Part shown: piece by piece, positions 24,001-32,736 of the stretch
How the letters are laid out: each line of letters opens with the position of its first letter
Numbering within the stretch: position 1 is the first letter of the stretch
Assembly (NCBI GenBank): GCA_010279815.1
Contig: QEOQ01000203.1
Span: 55,146 to 116,754, forward strand
DNA length: 61,609 bases
From: Brachionus plicatilis
Taxonomy: Eukaryota; Rotifera; Eurotatoria; Ploima; Brachionidae
Reading direction: 5' to 3'
The notes under the pieces: generated by a model
The model's database searches: none
What the model was told of the DNA's origin: nothing
Seen by the model: the letters and a program-made list of their open reading frames with translations, nothing else
Made by a program: the position numbers and the translations under genes

Positions 24001-27000
24001 ACAAAACACAGGAATAGTCGAGACTAGCCAAGATGGAAAGGATCTTAAGTTGACATTTGATCTAACTGGCTACAAGCCTGATGATTTGAGCATAAAGGTT
24101 ATAGATGGCAATACGCTTAGAGTACATGCTGTGCACATAGACAATACCAAAGGAAATCAAATTCACAGAGAATATACCAGGTGACGAACAATTTTGTTTT
24201 TTTTTTTTTAACTTGTTGAAATAAATTTTTTTTATTTTTTTTTTTTTTTTTTTAGACAATACCAATTGCCGGAGTGGGTGCAGCCAGAGCTTTTAAGAGC
24301 AAGAATGTCTGAAAATGGAACCTTGACTGTTGAAATACCGTTGCCACAGGCGCAGCCATCTAAATTCGAGTCGTTTATTAATATTCAAAAATAGGCCTAA
24401 CTTAATGGCTTTTAAAAATAACAACAACAAAAAATAATTTCTAAAATACTACTATTTCTATTAAGTTTTGAATTAAGTTTACTTTTCACATTTTTTCTCA
24501 ATTTTGGTACCTATTTTTTATTTAATCTCAAATTAAATGCATTTAGATCAACAACTTTATTACGAAATGTGAAAATTTAGTACAAAAAATGAAAAATTTT
24601 TATCAAATGTTTTTTGATGGTGTGCATCATACAAAAAAGAAAATACAGAGTTGTGCAGAGCTAAGAATTCGTTGCACAAATTTGTACAATATATTGAACT
24701 CTTTATAGAACTCATTTTTGCACAATTAGAAAAAAAATGTGTGAAAATTTTTTATTTTTTGTACTAAATTTTCACCTTGCCCGATTATTTGATTTTGGAT
24801 CAAACAAACAAAATACAAAATGGTATCAACTTTTGTTCGCGATCGCTTGATTTTTTACTCAATATTTTGCAATGTTCTGTTTAAATAAATTGATTTAATT
24901 TAATTTAATTTAAAATAGATTTCGTTTGTTTTTTTAGTTATTAATTGATAATTAAATTAAAGTTTTTAAACTCATTTTTTTCATCTCTCTTATTTAAATT
25001 CAAATGGTTTCTCGCAAAAAGGTCCAAGATTACACCAAAATTTTTTCATTTTTTACTTAAACCTAGCAGCTATTTTGTTAAAACCCAAGTTTTGACATGT
25101 CTCTACTAAACAACTGAGACTTTTTGTCAAAAATTTTTTCACAAAAATCAATTTTCGAACATTAATGTAGCAAAATTAATATTCGAAAATTCGCGCTCAT
25201 TAAATTGATTAATTAAAAATAAATTAAAAAAAAACAAATATTAATTAAACTATGGCTTGTTAAAATTTCTTCATATTGAACAGATACCATCTCAATTTGT
25301 CTATTTTAATTTTCTTTTAACATATTTTTAATTCATTTTTATTTGCTTTAAATTTAAATTTTATTTGATTCGATTTTTTTAATCTAAAAGAGCTCTTGAG
25401 TACTCCTGTAAAATTTAAATTTTCAATCACCAAACCAATATTCAAAATTCAAAAATGAAATGAAATAAAATTTTTCTATGAGTAAAATTTCTTTGATAAT
25501 TTTTCTGTGAAAAATATTCGATTTATGAATTCAATAAAAAAACTCTATGAACTACAGTGATTTTTTTACATCGTTCTTACAACAATTTGTGTTATTTTAC
25601 GTAAAATTGCATCAATATCTGTAAGACACGGTAAATTCAATTTCGGCTAAAAAAATTGTCATCTTTTGCTCTTTTTTTTTATTTTGAAAAATTTTTATTA
25701 TTTTTTATTATTTTTTAAGCAACTTTTTCAAAATTTTTTCAATTATTTCTTACAAAAAATTTTAATTTATTACATTATTTGTTGTAAATTTTGGTAATTT
25801 TTTGCAAAAATTTAATAGCTCTTGTAAGAAATGGTAAGAAATAGTAAAAGAAATAGAAATGATTTAAAATTTAAAATTAGACCATTTGAATTGAAGTAAT
25901 ATTTTGAATTGATCATTAACTTCAAGAAGCCTTTCAATTGAGGTTTTAAATCAAATTTTAATATCAACATGATCATTTAAAATTTCTTAAACTTAATTGA
26001 TATCATGATTTTGTTAATTTAAAAAAAAAAAAACTATACATGCTATGTCTAAAAATGATTCATTATAAAATTATCATCAAAATGATTGATCTACAATTTA
26101 TTTAACAAAAACAATCAAAAATTTAAATAATTCAGGTTTATTTAACTTAGAAATTCATAATTTTATTTTTTAAATAATTTTATTTTCCCACTTCAATATG
26201 ATTGTTATTAAGGTTTATAAGACCCATCAATGTGACAATGCTTTTTTAAAAATCTGCTAGATTATAGAATTTTTATAACCAATTTTAAATTTTTATTTTT
26301 TTTTGTTTAAATTTACATTATTAAATTATAAGTAAAGATAAAAATTAATCACAAAGTGATGTATTTTTAATCATATTGTAAAATTTTATGAAATTTTGAC
26401 GAGTAACATTCTAGATATAACAATTAAATGGCAGCCTATTTTTTTAATTTTAGCTAATATTTGATGTGAGAGATAATGCAGCTATTGCAATAAAAGAAAA
26501 AATATTTTTATATAAAATAAAGAAAAATTGGTGCTGCAAATTAAAAAAATTAAAAATCCCTAAAATATGAAATGAGTGATTAAATTTATTGGTTCATTTC
26601 ATTCATTTTCTTGTTTCATTATTAAATAAAAATCGAACAAAATGATTAAAATAGATTGAACTATTTCTGGCTCAAAATGAAAAAAATTTTCTGTTGGATA
26701 ACATTCTTAAAAATTTTGCCCAATTTTTTTTCGACAAAAAAATGTGTATCAAATAAATTTCAATTTGTAAAAAAAATAACCGGAAAAATTTCAAAATTTT
26801 TGAAAATTTATTGGCAAGCATCATTAATGTGAAGCTTTAATGGGGAAAGATTTTTTTGTAAAATTTAAAATCAAGGAAAATGAAGTAAATAAAAAATTCT
26901 TGCTTACCGTAAACACTATCTGTTCACCTTCGGTAACTGTCTTTAAAAATAAACATTTAATTATTTGAAACAAATTCAATAAAATATTCACTTTTAATTG

Positions 27001-27870
27001 AATATTTATCATTTCTATTATACAATTTTTAGGATTCGGAACTTTGTGTAGATCGATTTTACGTAATGAGAAGCTTTTCATAAAATCCAAGCCTGGAAAA
27101 TTCACATCGATTGTATCTTCCTTTGAAAAATTAAATTACATACTTAAAAGTAAAAATCAAAAAGAAAAATTACAGCTTCTTCTTTATCTCCTTCTCTTAA
27201 GACGTCTTGGATAAAACCAAAACCACTTAGTTGTGAAATTTCTGGATTCTTGGTATTTTTTTTCTCTGGAGGTGACTCTGGAACCCACTTTGTTATAATT
27301 AATAATTAAAATAATAATAATTATAAACAAAATATAAAAAATAATCTTTAGCTCACAGTAAAAGGCACTCGAATTAAATTTTCTTCATTTTTATTTGACA
27401 AAAAATCAATTCTGATCCATAAAAAATAAATGTCATAGCAAACCAACTTCCACAGTAAGTCAAAAATCTATGGATTAATGAATTGTAAAATCATAATTTG
27501 TATAGAATAGACATATTAACTTACATGCTTAGAACTTCGGATTGCGAAAAGTCTCGTGTCCAAAATAATGTCATTGGCAATGATTTTATGCTCTTTCAAT
27601 TCATTTAGCATCCATTTGACTCGAGTTTGTATTTGCTCTTTTGTCATACTTTATTTACAAATTAAAGTTTGAAAAATGTGCAGAACCAAAAGTTTACCTA
27701 TCGAATGAAGTAAATTTTTCATTATTTTTTCCAGTAAAACTTTGCAAAAAGTATTTCATGTTGGTTCCATTTAGAAGATCCATTAAAATATTTCCTAAAG
27801 AATGCTCAAATGGGACCAGTCTCATGTTTGCCCAAGCCGTAAAGCCGTGAATACGGCCACGTAAACTCAT
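3072..27870 (-). CDS. Tandem calponin-homology domain and ankyrin-repeat protein (20 exons, about 1,080 aa)
   Basis: Twenty exons join in one open frame: 27870-27698, 27648-27525, 27467-27357, 27287-27174, 27120-26992, 26940-26908, 11429-11163, 11108-11000, 10944-10865, 10826-10665, 10642-10516, 10470-10394, 10344-9988, 9931-9832, 7904-7784, 7734-7404, 7342-7309, 7258-7114, 3771-3655, 3603-3072. All use GT-AG sites and the phases agree throughout, for 1,081 codons including the stop. Exons 1-3 encode a first CH domain (RIHGFTAWANMRL, then TRLFAIRSSKHIFDLLWKLV). Exons 5-7 encode a second (IIEMINIQLK, then LSDTRVLCGFINSFIPN). Exon 8 looks like a coiled coil. Exons 13-20 carry at least seven ankyrin repeats (for example NTPLMLASENFHRDCAKLLIEFGADVN across exons 13-14). 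CH pairs usually bind actin or microtubules, and ankyrin repeats bind proteins. A cytoskeletal scaffold is inference, and I do not recognise a named orthologue. Weakest point: the join 7114/3771, where an ankyrin-repeat exon may be missing. Start chosen as the only ATG upstream of CH1. Confidence 0.8.
4811..6658. mobile_element. hAT-like inverted-repeat element with very long imperfect arms
   Basis: The left arm starts TTGAAGTTGATGATCAAT near 4816. The reverse complement of the right end (6658 leftwards) starts GGCCATCGTGAAGTTAATAATC. Similarity continues inward over several blocks. One pair is 4815-4925 against 6541-6658. Another is 5560-5660 against 6340-6450, sharing GATAAGTATTCGAGAATACT. 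A third is 5800-5880 against 6237-6360. The arms are unequal, so one has gained or lost DNA. A younger pogo-like MITE (5985-6242) sits at the centre. The whole lies in an intron of the CH/ankyrin gene. No transposase is seen. The hAT assignment rests on an 8-bp-like target duplication seen at a sister copy (46374-46883). Confidence 0.7.
5985..6242. mobile_element. pogo/Tc1-like MITE nested in the 4811-6658 element
   Basis: Terminal inverted repeats TTACCGTAATGCCTTGCCCC are near 5983 and, as the reverse complement, end near 6243. The TA-CCGTA start is shared with elements at 20538, 32737 and 55387, the first of which carries pogo-type transposase remains. It is about 255 bp with no coding capacity. 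It interrupts the palindrome of the outer element, so it is the later insertion. Confidence 0.75.
8054..9601. mobile_element. hAT-like MITE split by a LINE insertion
   Basis: The left arm 8054-8158 begins GGCATCTTAAAGTTGATGATC. The right arm (9601 leftwards, reverse complemented) begins GGAATCTTGAAGTTAATG. Both continue through the shared block TTGATTAAATCTCTCTGCAA. A second inner inverted repeat lies at about 9398-9520 (CTGAAAAAACT…). The body is interrupted at 8157-9390 by a 5'-truncated LINE. The element sits in the intron between exons 14 and 15 of the CH/ankyrin gene and has the same end type as the elements at 4811, 46374 and 56632. Confidence 0.75.
8157..9390 (-). pseudogene. 5'-truncated non-LTR retrotransposon, reverse-transcriptase C-terminal half
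   Basis: An open frame of about 375 codons (9457-8330, minus) encodes the C-terminal half of a LINE reverse transcriptase. Recognisable boxes are VKQGGILSPFLFNIFIDDLI, VYADDIILIS (catalytic YADD), IKSKIITFG and IEYLGFVID. The first 20-odd codons belong to the host MITE, so the start codon is fortuitous. Flanking copies of TAAATATT (8149-8156 and 9391-9398) look like the target duplication. The 3' end carries an (AAAT)n-like tail on the minus strand (8151-8170). It is CR1/L2/Jockey-like by motif. The intact frame over more than 350 codons suggests a recent arrival, but it cannot be autonomous. Confidence 0.85.
12681..12735. repeat. Perfect 22-bp stem hairpin
   Basis: Positions 12681-12702 and 12714-12735 are exact reverse complements (AACACTTAAATTGAATAACA…) around an 11-nt loop. 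The sequence could be the minimal relic of an inverted-repeat transposon or a transcribed hairpin. It lies in the giant intron. No related copy was noticed in the window. Confidence 0.7.
13295..13786. mobile_element. Foldback (hAT-like) MITE with 8-bp target duplication
   Basis: Left arm 13295-13440 and right arm 13640-13786 are about 140-bp inverted repeats, with ends reading GGCATTGTGAATTTTGGTAC against GGCATTGTGAAATTTGGTAC. A second direct copy of the left-arm motif lies at 13453-13563 (ACATGTTCTGTAAATTTTAG in both). The flanks carry an exact 8-bp duplication, TTGGTGGC, at 13287-13294 and 13787-13794. An 8-bp duplication points to the hAT superfamily. Related ends occur at 24563-24782 and 56685-56971. 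Confidence 0.8.
15025..15067. repeat. Short GC-rich stem-loop
   Basis: GGCACCTACGTTTTTCAA is followed by a 7-nt loop and TTGAAAGACGTAGGTGCC. This makes an 18-bp stem whose only irregular pair is a G:U in RNA. It stands out from the surrounding AT-rich DNA. It is too short for a typical animal pre-miRNA (stem about 22 bp plus flanks). It may be a relic of a transposon end pair. Confidence 0.55.
17880..18820 (+). pseudogene. LINE 3'-end remnant (CR1/L2-like)
   Basis: The plus strand from 17890 translates as IQVIQNSAVRSILKLKYDIH, then LRERYVKRGLIHSK, which is the post-RT 'LQxIQNxALR' region of non-LTR polyproteins. After a gap, 18420-18612 gives FFANRVVDEWK and, after a frameshift, EVIEATTVNQFKNRCHTF…SKQ stop, the typical C-terminal end. 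The tail at 18770-18815 is (ATTATT)n-like, as in CR1/L2 elements. Frameshifts and a deletion make it a fossil. It is separate from the LINE at 8157. Confidence 0.75.
20538..22112 (-). mobile_element. pogo-like DNA transposon, deleted, with about 370-bp terminal inverted repeats
   Basis: The arms 20538-20905 and 21748-22112 are near-identical inverted repeats that start CCGTATACCCTTGCGCGG. They are flanked by TA (20536-20537 and 22113-22114). The interior carries two blocks of a pogo/Tigger-type transposase on the minus strand (see 21080-21597). Long, almost unchanged arms imply either recent insertion or arm homogenisation. The related copy at 54908-55255 shows the empty site, confirming TA as the target. 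Confidence 0.9.
21080..21597 (-). pseudogene. pogo/Tigger-type transposase remnant (HTH and DDE pieces)
   Basis: The minus strand from 21597 encodes 85 residues with a basic helix-turn-helix-like stretch, LKRIRYNLENKAKVLYFHKQ…NKCAKHFSID, as at the N terminus of pogo-class transposases. It then jumps, by internal deletion, to 21319-21080. There LDSAPCHLTKSVKD (second catalytic Asp) and IPPRMTNLLQPADVCWF are recognisable from the DDE domain, with several stops after them. Most of the central catalytic domain is absent, so the element is non-autonomous. Confidence 0.8.
22874..24394 (+). CDS. Small heat shock protein with three alpha-crystallin domains
   Basis: Two exons, 22874-24180 and 24256-24394, join in frame (TAT ACC AG|A CAA TAC) to give 481 aa. 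The 75-nt intron is nearly pure T. An N-terminal region of about 115 residues has an Arg/Glu-rich helix (MQQRMREFEDESRRWRDQF) as in flatworm sHSPs. Three tandem alpha-crystallin domains follow: residues about 122-200 (YKITFDVGDFKPDEIQVK), 264-345 (YKFNMSEFRPEDIAIT) and 392-468 (LKLTFDLTGYKPDDLSIK, completed by exon 2 with ARMSENGTLTVEIPL). The family binds unfolding proteins as ATP-independent holdase oligomers. Most animal sHSPs have one domain and flatworm p36/p40 types have two, so three is unusual. The gene lies inside the giant intron of the opposite-strand CH/ankyrin gene. Its GC content is much higher than anything around it. I found no convincing heat-shock element upstream. Confidence 0.93.
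24563..24782. mobile_element. MITE of the GTGAAAATTT family
   Basis: Inverted ends GTGAAAATTTAGTACAAAAA (24569-24588) and their complement (about 24752-24775) flank a body sharing TTTTTTGATGGTGTGCAT and a CAGAG…TGCAGAGCT segment with the element at 56685-56971. It lies about 170 bp downstream of the small heat shock gene stop codon, on the edge of its 3' region. Confidence 0.65.
25866..25933. repeat. Single end of a GGC..CTTGAAGTT-type hAT-like element
   Basis: The segment ACCATTTGAATTGAAGTAATATTTTGAATTGATCATTAACTTCAAGAAGCC (written here only as a description of positions 25880-25933) matches the right ends of the elements at 6658 and 57006. I did not find its partner end, so this is a solo terminus or a decayed copy. 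Confidence 0.45.
26908..27870 (-). other. Exon block 1-6 of the CH/ankyrin gene (first CH domain)
   Basis: Six compact exons (173, 124, 111, 114, 129 and 33 bp) are separated by introns of 49-66 bp, except for one of 57 bp and one of 69 bp. They encode the first CH domain, a linker (WVPESPPEKKNTKNPEISQL) and the start of the second CH domain. The last exon encodes only TVTEGEQIVFT and ends in phase 0 at a gtaagc donor. It joins in frame to KLSELSDTRVLCGF at 11429, about 15.5 kb away, so the second CH domain is split by a giant intron. A gene finder could easily annotate this block as a separate small gene. Confidence 0.75.
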
Positions 27871-29947
27871 TTTCAAAATATTATGTAAAATCCGAAATTA
27901 GTTTTTGGTTTATTTAATATTTAAAATAAATTCTCAAAAAAAAGTAATCGAAATTATTTGGCATAATTTTTGGACAATGCTCAGAAAATTTTAAATCTAC
28001 TCGTGTTTATAAGAATTTTGTTTTTCTACTTGAACATAATTGCGGCAATGGTAAAGTTTAGAAAAAGAAAACATAAATTTTATTTTTTAATTAAATTTTT
28101 TTTATTTACATCAAATACTTTTTTATTATTACTTTTTAATATTTATGTAAAATTAGTTATTTTTAAGTATTAATTTTGTTTTTTTAGAAGCTTTTGTTAA
28201 ATAAGCTTTTAGTTACTCAGCAACTAAAAAAATTGAATGGTAAAATAATTAAACAATGTTTTAAAAATCGAAAACTAAAAAGTTCTTTTAAAAATAATGT
28301 CTTGTAATAATATTCTTGAAATATTTAAACGAAATTTAATTTTTACACAATTTAGAAATGAATTTCAGTCCATTTTTTTAATTCAAGAGAAAAAAAATCG
28401 GCGTGTGCTAATTCATTAACTAAAATTACTGATTTTTTACCAATTTTACTAGATAAATATAAAAATGACTTACATTTCATAAAATTACTTAGTTAATTTA
28501 AAAATTCGAATTTATTTTTTTTAAAAATCAAGTTTGATGCTAGTTTTTTCAATATTTAATTAAATTTAAAAAAAAAATAATTTTTTATTTAACTTTTTAA
28601 AAATTTTTATTTATCCTTTGCCTCTATATGAACCAAATTGTAATAAGCGAAGAATTATTGAGATCTTAATTAGAAACCAGATTACAGAACTCACATTTTT
28701 CATCAAAATTCAGTTAAGTTAAAATCGAGTTAAACGTCTATCTGCTGATTTTTAGTTTTTTTAAGTATAATTATGTTTAATTTTTAATTTTAATACGAAA
28801 TAGAAGAAATAATTAGAATAATATCAGTTATGCAAATTTAGGAAAAAAAATTTTTTTTTAGTAATTTTAGTTAAAGTTTCAGTAATTTTAGCTAAAAAAT
28901 AATAAATCGCCAAAAAAATCTAATAATTTTTTTTTTTTTCTGATGCACGCTTTTTTCTCAAAATTGTTAAATACTTTTTTAATTTGTAATTTTTTTTCTA
29001 ACCTTGTCTACAATTACATTAATATCTAATTTTGTCTAATTTAATTTGTTTGAATGTTTATCGTTGATTTAAAAGTTAAACTATATAATTAAAATGCTAA
29101 CATGAGGGCTGAAAAAAAAGGCGCCGTCATTCGGATGTGGACTGAATTTTTTTTTTAATTAAAAACAATTAATTAATTCTGTTTTTTTTAAATACCTTTA
29201 TTAATTTTTTTCTTAAAATGAATTTCTTATATCTTCTTTTTCTATTTGAAATTTTTATCCTTTTTCCCTTAATTAACATCTTATCTTAAATTTAATTAAA
29301 AATTAAGTTTTCATTATTAAATTAGTTTTCATAAATATAAAATTTTCATTTTTTTAAACTTTAAAACACAAGCTTTAATGCACATAAGATATTTTTTTGG
29401 AGCCGGTTTATTTTTAAACTAATTGATAAATATTAATTAATTTTTTTAGTTGATTAGATGAAAAAAACAAAAACAAAGACAATAGTTATTAAAAAACCAA
29501 TAATAATTGGTTTTTTAAATTCAGTACAATTAAACAGAAAAAAATCACTAAAATTTAATATTTAATATTTAAAAATTTTGCACATTATTAGTAAACTCTG
29601 AAAGTTGATGCAACTGAACACTATGTTGCATTTACAAATCTATTTAAAAACCTTTAGAAAAATCTGGCGTAGCAAAAATGAAAAAGTAACAAGCGTTAAA
29701 TTCTGTTCTATTTTGATGTACCAAATTTTACCAAATTTAATTATATATTAAATTAATTTTTTTTATTTTTATAATAATGGACTTCAACAAATATAAATAA
29801 AACAAGATAAAAAAAATTCTTTTGAACGTAGTAGATAATTGTTTTACGACCAAAAAGTTTAACCAAATTTTTTACATTGATTCTCATTTAATAAAATGAA
29901 ATAAATACAGAAAAAATTTTAAATCTTTTCTTGAATAAATTAATTTA
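27871..29947. other. AT-rich intergenic region
   Basis: Upstream of the CH/ankyrin gene start. It contains long runs of A and T and scattered short open frames with no family resemblance (for example 27970-28173, rich in Phe/Leu/Lys as expected from composition alone). The promoter of the CH/ankyrin gene must lie at its left edge, but no element stands out. Confidence 0.4.
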
Positions 29948-31471
29948 CAGTGGTGATTTGATAACAGTAATTTACGAAAAATTACGTAAAATACCGTAAA
30001 TTAACCAAATTTTACCACATTTCACGTAAATTACCGTAAAATCCAAAAAGTGAAAAAGAAATATTTTACGAAAAATTACATAAATTGTTAGGATTTTCAG
30101 ATAATTTATTTTGGTAGAATTCAAAACGGCCAATTCAAAATTCAAAATTTTTGAAAAATTTCTTTTCTTTTCGAAAAATCGAAAATTTAAGAAAGTTTTT
30201 TTGTTGTTTTTTGTTGTATTAGCTTTTTTTATTTTATTAACATTTGTTTATGTGACAAAATGCTTTTGCATTCTGTTTTAAGCAATTTTTCTATGGCGAT
30301 ATGTGATAAAGATTTAATATATGTTTTTCGAAGATTTGTTTAGAAAATTAGTGATTTGTTTTTATTTGTAAATATTTCTGAACACTTTGAAATCATGAAA
30401 TTATCTTTTAAGGCCGTCAGCGTTTTTGTTAAGTTTTACTTTAAATAACGAAATTTTTACGTTATTTTACATCATTTTAAGTAAGCTTACATTTTTTTTT
30501 CATCATACGTTAATGATAATGTATTATTACCCGTTTTGCAGTTTAAAGTAAAGCACTATATAAAGATTGAAAAAAAATTCAGACTTATTTGAAAAAAAAC
30601 TTTCATCTAAAATACGAAAAAAAAATTAAAAGGCAGTTTAAGCTAGGTTTTTGATGAAACCATTACTTTGTTTAGAAATTTATCTTTCTTTCCAAATTCA
30701 AATTAAGAGCTTTTTTTTCTGTCTTAAGAAGGTTTAAAAATTACTTAAGGAATTCAATGAACCAGAAGCGACTAAATGACATCTCAATTTTAAGCTTAGA
30801 ATCGAAGGAAGCCGACATTTTATATGTTGATAGAATTTTAGAAGTTTTAGTCAAAAGTAAAAATTTAATATAAAAATTTTTTAAAAATATTTGTATCCGT
30901 TTAAAATTATTTAGAAATTAGTTAATTGTATAGTTTTGTTATTGATTTGTATAGCCATTAAAAATCTCATATTTAACTCTGTTTTTTTGTGAAATCTTTG
31001 TCAAATAATTTTTTTTAAGTAAAATCTTTTGTTTTTTACTAATAAAAATATGTCAAAATATATTTTTTTTAATTTTTCTTTTGTTGATTTAATTCCACAT
31101 TTATGGTGTAAGCAGACCAAAAAAGCGGCAATAAAAATAATTTTTATTAAAACTTCTTCAAAAACACGTTTAGTACTTTTAAAAAGGTACTGAATGGACT
31201 AAATTTTAGCATTTCTTACTCAATTTTACGTAAAACCACACAATTTTTGGTATAATTTGGTAAAATTTAATAAATAAAATAGGAAAAAAAAAAGTTAAAT
31301 TCAAACAGTATCAAAAATACTTAAAATAAAAAATTTTAAGCGAAAAATTTTGTTAATTACTAAATTTTTATAATTAATTAACATTTTAAAATATTATAGT
31401 TTTTTTATATACTGATCGCTCAATGATAAAGAAATGATCAGTTTTTTAGATTATTTGATCAACCACCACTG
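29948..31471 (+). mobile_element. Degraded hAT transposon
   Basis: The left end CAGTGGTGATTTGAT (29948) and reverse-complemented right end CAGTGGTGGTTGATC (from 31471) are short inverted repeats with the CAGNGGTG start typical of hAT elements. Inside, 30740-30862 on the plus strand encodes YLRNSMNQKRLNDISILSLE and a further 18 residues. This resembles the C-terminal dimerisation region of hAT transposases, whose usual form is MSQERLNNLALLSIE. The rest is decayed. A clear 8-bp duplication is not visible. Confidence 0.6.
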
Positions 31472-31582
31472 TTTTATACTACAATATCAATTACCTTAAA
31501 TTCAACTTAAAACAAATAATTTTGAATTCTCGAATTGAATAAACTTGCTTTTTTAACTTCTTATTATTTTTGATCTATATAT

Positions 31583-32656
31583 GTTACCTTCAAAACGCGA
31601 AATTGGGCATTACTCAAAATGCCAAGATTTTTCATGAAATACCATTGTCAAACGATAAATTTATTATTTTTTTTTTATTTTTTCTTGTGCTATCACTCCT
31701 CGGAAAATGACATTGTGATTTTAATGTATTTCAATAATTGCCATTAATTATTTGGTAAATATCTAAATTTTTAAAGATAACAAAATTATAAATTTTAAAA
31801 TAAGAAAATTTATGAAATTACATGGCATACATATTTGAAATTCCATTTATAAAAAAAGTCAAATTCAAGTAAAAAAATAAAAATAAAAACATAAAATAAT
31901 TATCCGACAGCAACATGTGACTTAAGAACAACATCATACATATCTTCAATTACAACAATAACCAAACCGATTGTTTTTTTTCGGATTTTTCTATTAATTT
32001 TTTGATATCCCCAGTTGTTTTGATAACGATGAGCACTTTTTACTTTGGTATGGCTATCGATGATATCTATTAAGAATTCTACTTTAATTTTATAATTTTA
32101 TCTTTCTCGATTGAAAAATCATTAATTTTGAGATCCTTTTTGAAAAATTGACAAAGATGATTTGTAAATTTTTCTCTCAAATTTTTTTGTTGGACGGCAT
32201 TATTGCTCGGGTTAGTAAGAGCATCTTCTATCTCTTGAATTTTTTCAATCATTTTTATTTATATATATTTAAACAAATTTAAAAACTCAAATTAACACAA
32301 TACATACACATACAACATAAATAAAATAAATAATTCATTTTATAAAATTTTTTGTTGTTTATATATGTTACCTTCAAAACGTAATAATATATTTACTATT
32401 AACAATTATTAATTTTGAATTATACACAATTAATATTAATAGTTAATATTTTGCTTTTTCATTTATTAGAATTTTTATTTTTTAGCATGTCATTTAGCAA
32501 ATTATATTAGAAGTTTCCTGTTTTTTACAGTTTTTTTATGTTTTGTCATGTCATTTCACATAAGATCAGTCATTTTGCAAACTTAGTTTTTTCCAGTAGC
32601 TTATTATTTGCCATTGATTTTTCGCGTAATGCCCAATTTCTCGTTTTAACTGTAAC
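31583..32656 (-). mobile_element. Inverted-repeat element with a small unknown protein remnant
   Basis: The left end reads GTTACCTTCAAAACGCGAAA and the reverse-complemented right end reads GTTACAGTTAAAACGAGAAA; both continue into TTGGGCATTAC. A partial direct copy of the left end (TTTATATATGTTACCTTCAAAACG) occurs at about 32358. On the minus strand an ATG at 32252 opens about 57 codons (MIEKIQEIEDALTNPSNNAV…). After a one-base shift near 32085 it continues as FLIDIIDSHTKVKSAHRYQN…VVIEDMYDVVLKSHVAVG to a stop at 31900. The product family is not recognised. The frameshift suggests a decayed gene carried by the element. Confidence 0.55.
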
Positions 32657-32736
32657 ATCTGTGAAATCTCTTTGCGAAAAAAACTAAAATTAACGATAAA
32701 TTTAATTTAGATGAACGCATTTTTAAATTTATATTA

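Larger units (their letters stand above)
11430..26907 (-). other. Giant intron 6 of the CH/ankyrin gene
   Basis: This 15.5-kb intron (donor gtaagc at 26907, acceptor ataag at 11430) is over two hundred times longer than most neighbouring introns. It contains the oppositely oriented three-domain small heat shock gene (22874-24394), a LINE remnant (17880-18820), a pogo-type element nested in another inverted-repeat element (20459-22249), and foldback elements at 13295-13786 and 24563-24782. The remainder (11450-12650, 13800-17850, 18850-20450, 24800-26890) is low-complexity AT-rich DNA in which I see no gene. One weak candidate plus-strand exon lies at about 15475-15684 (66 open codons, IFELFIDEIIAIFL…), without partners. 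Confidence 0.7.
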
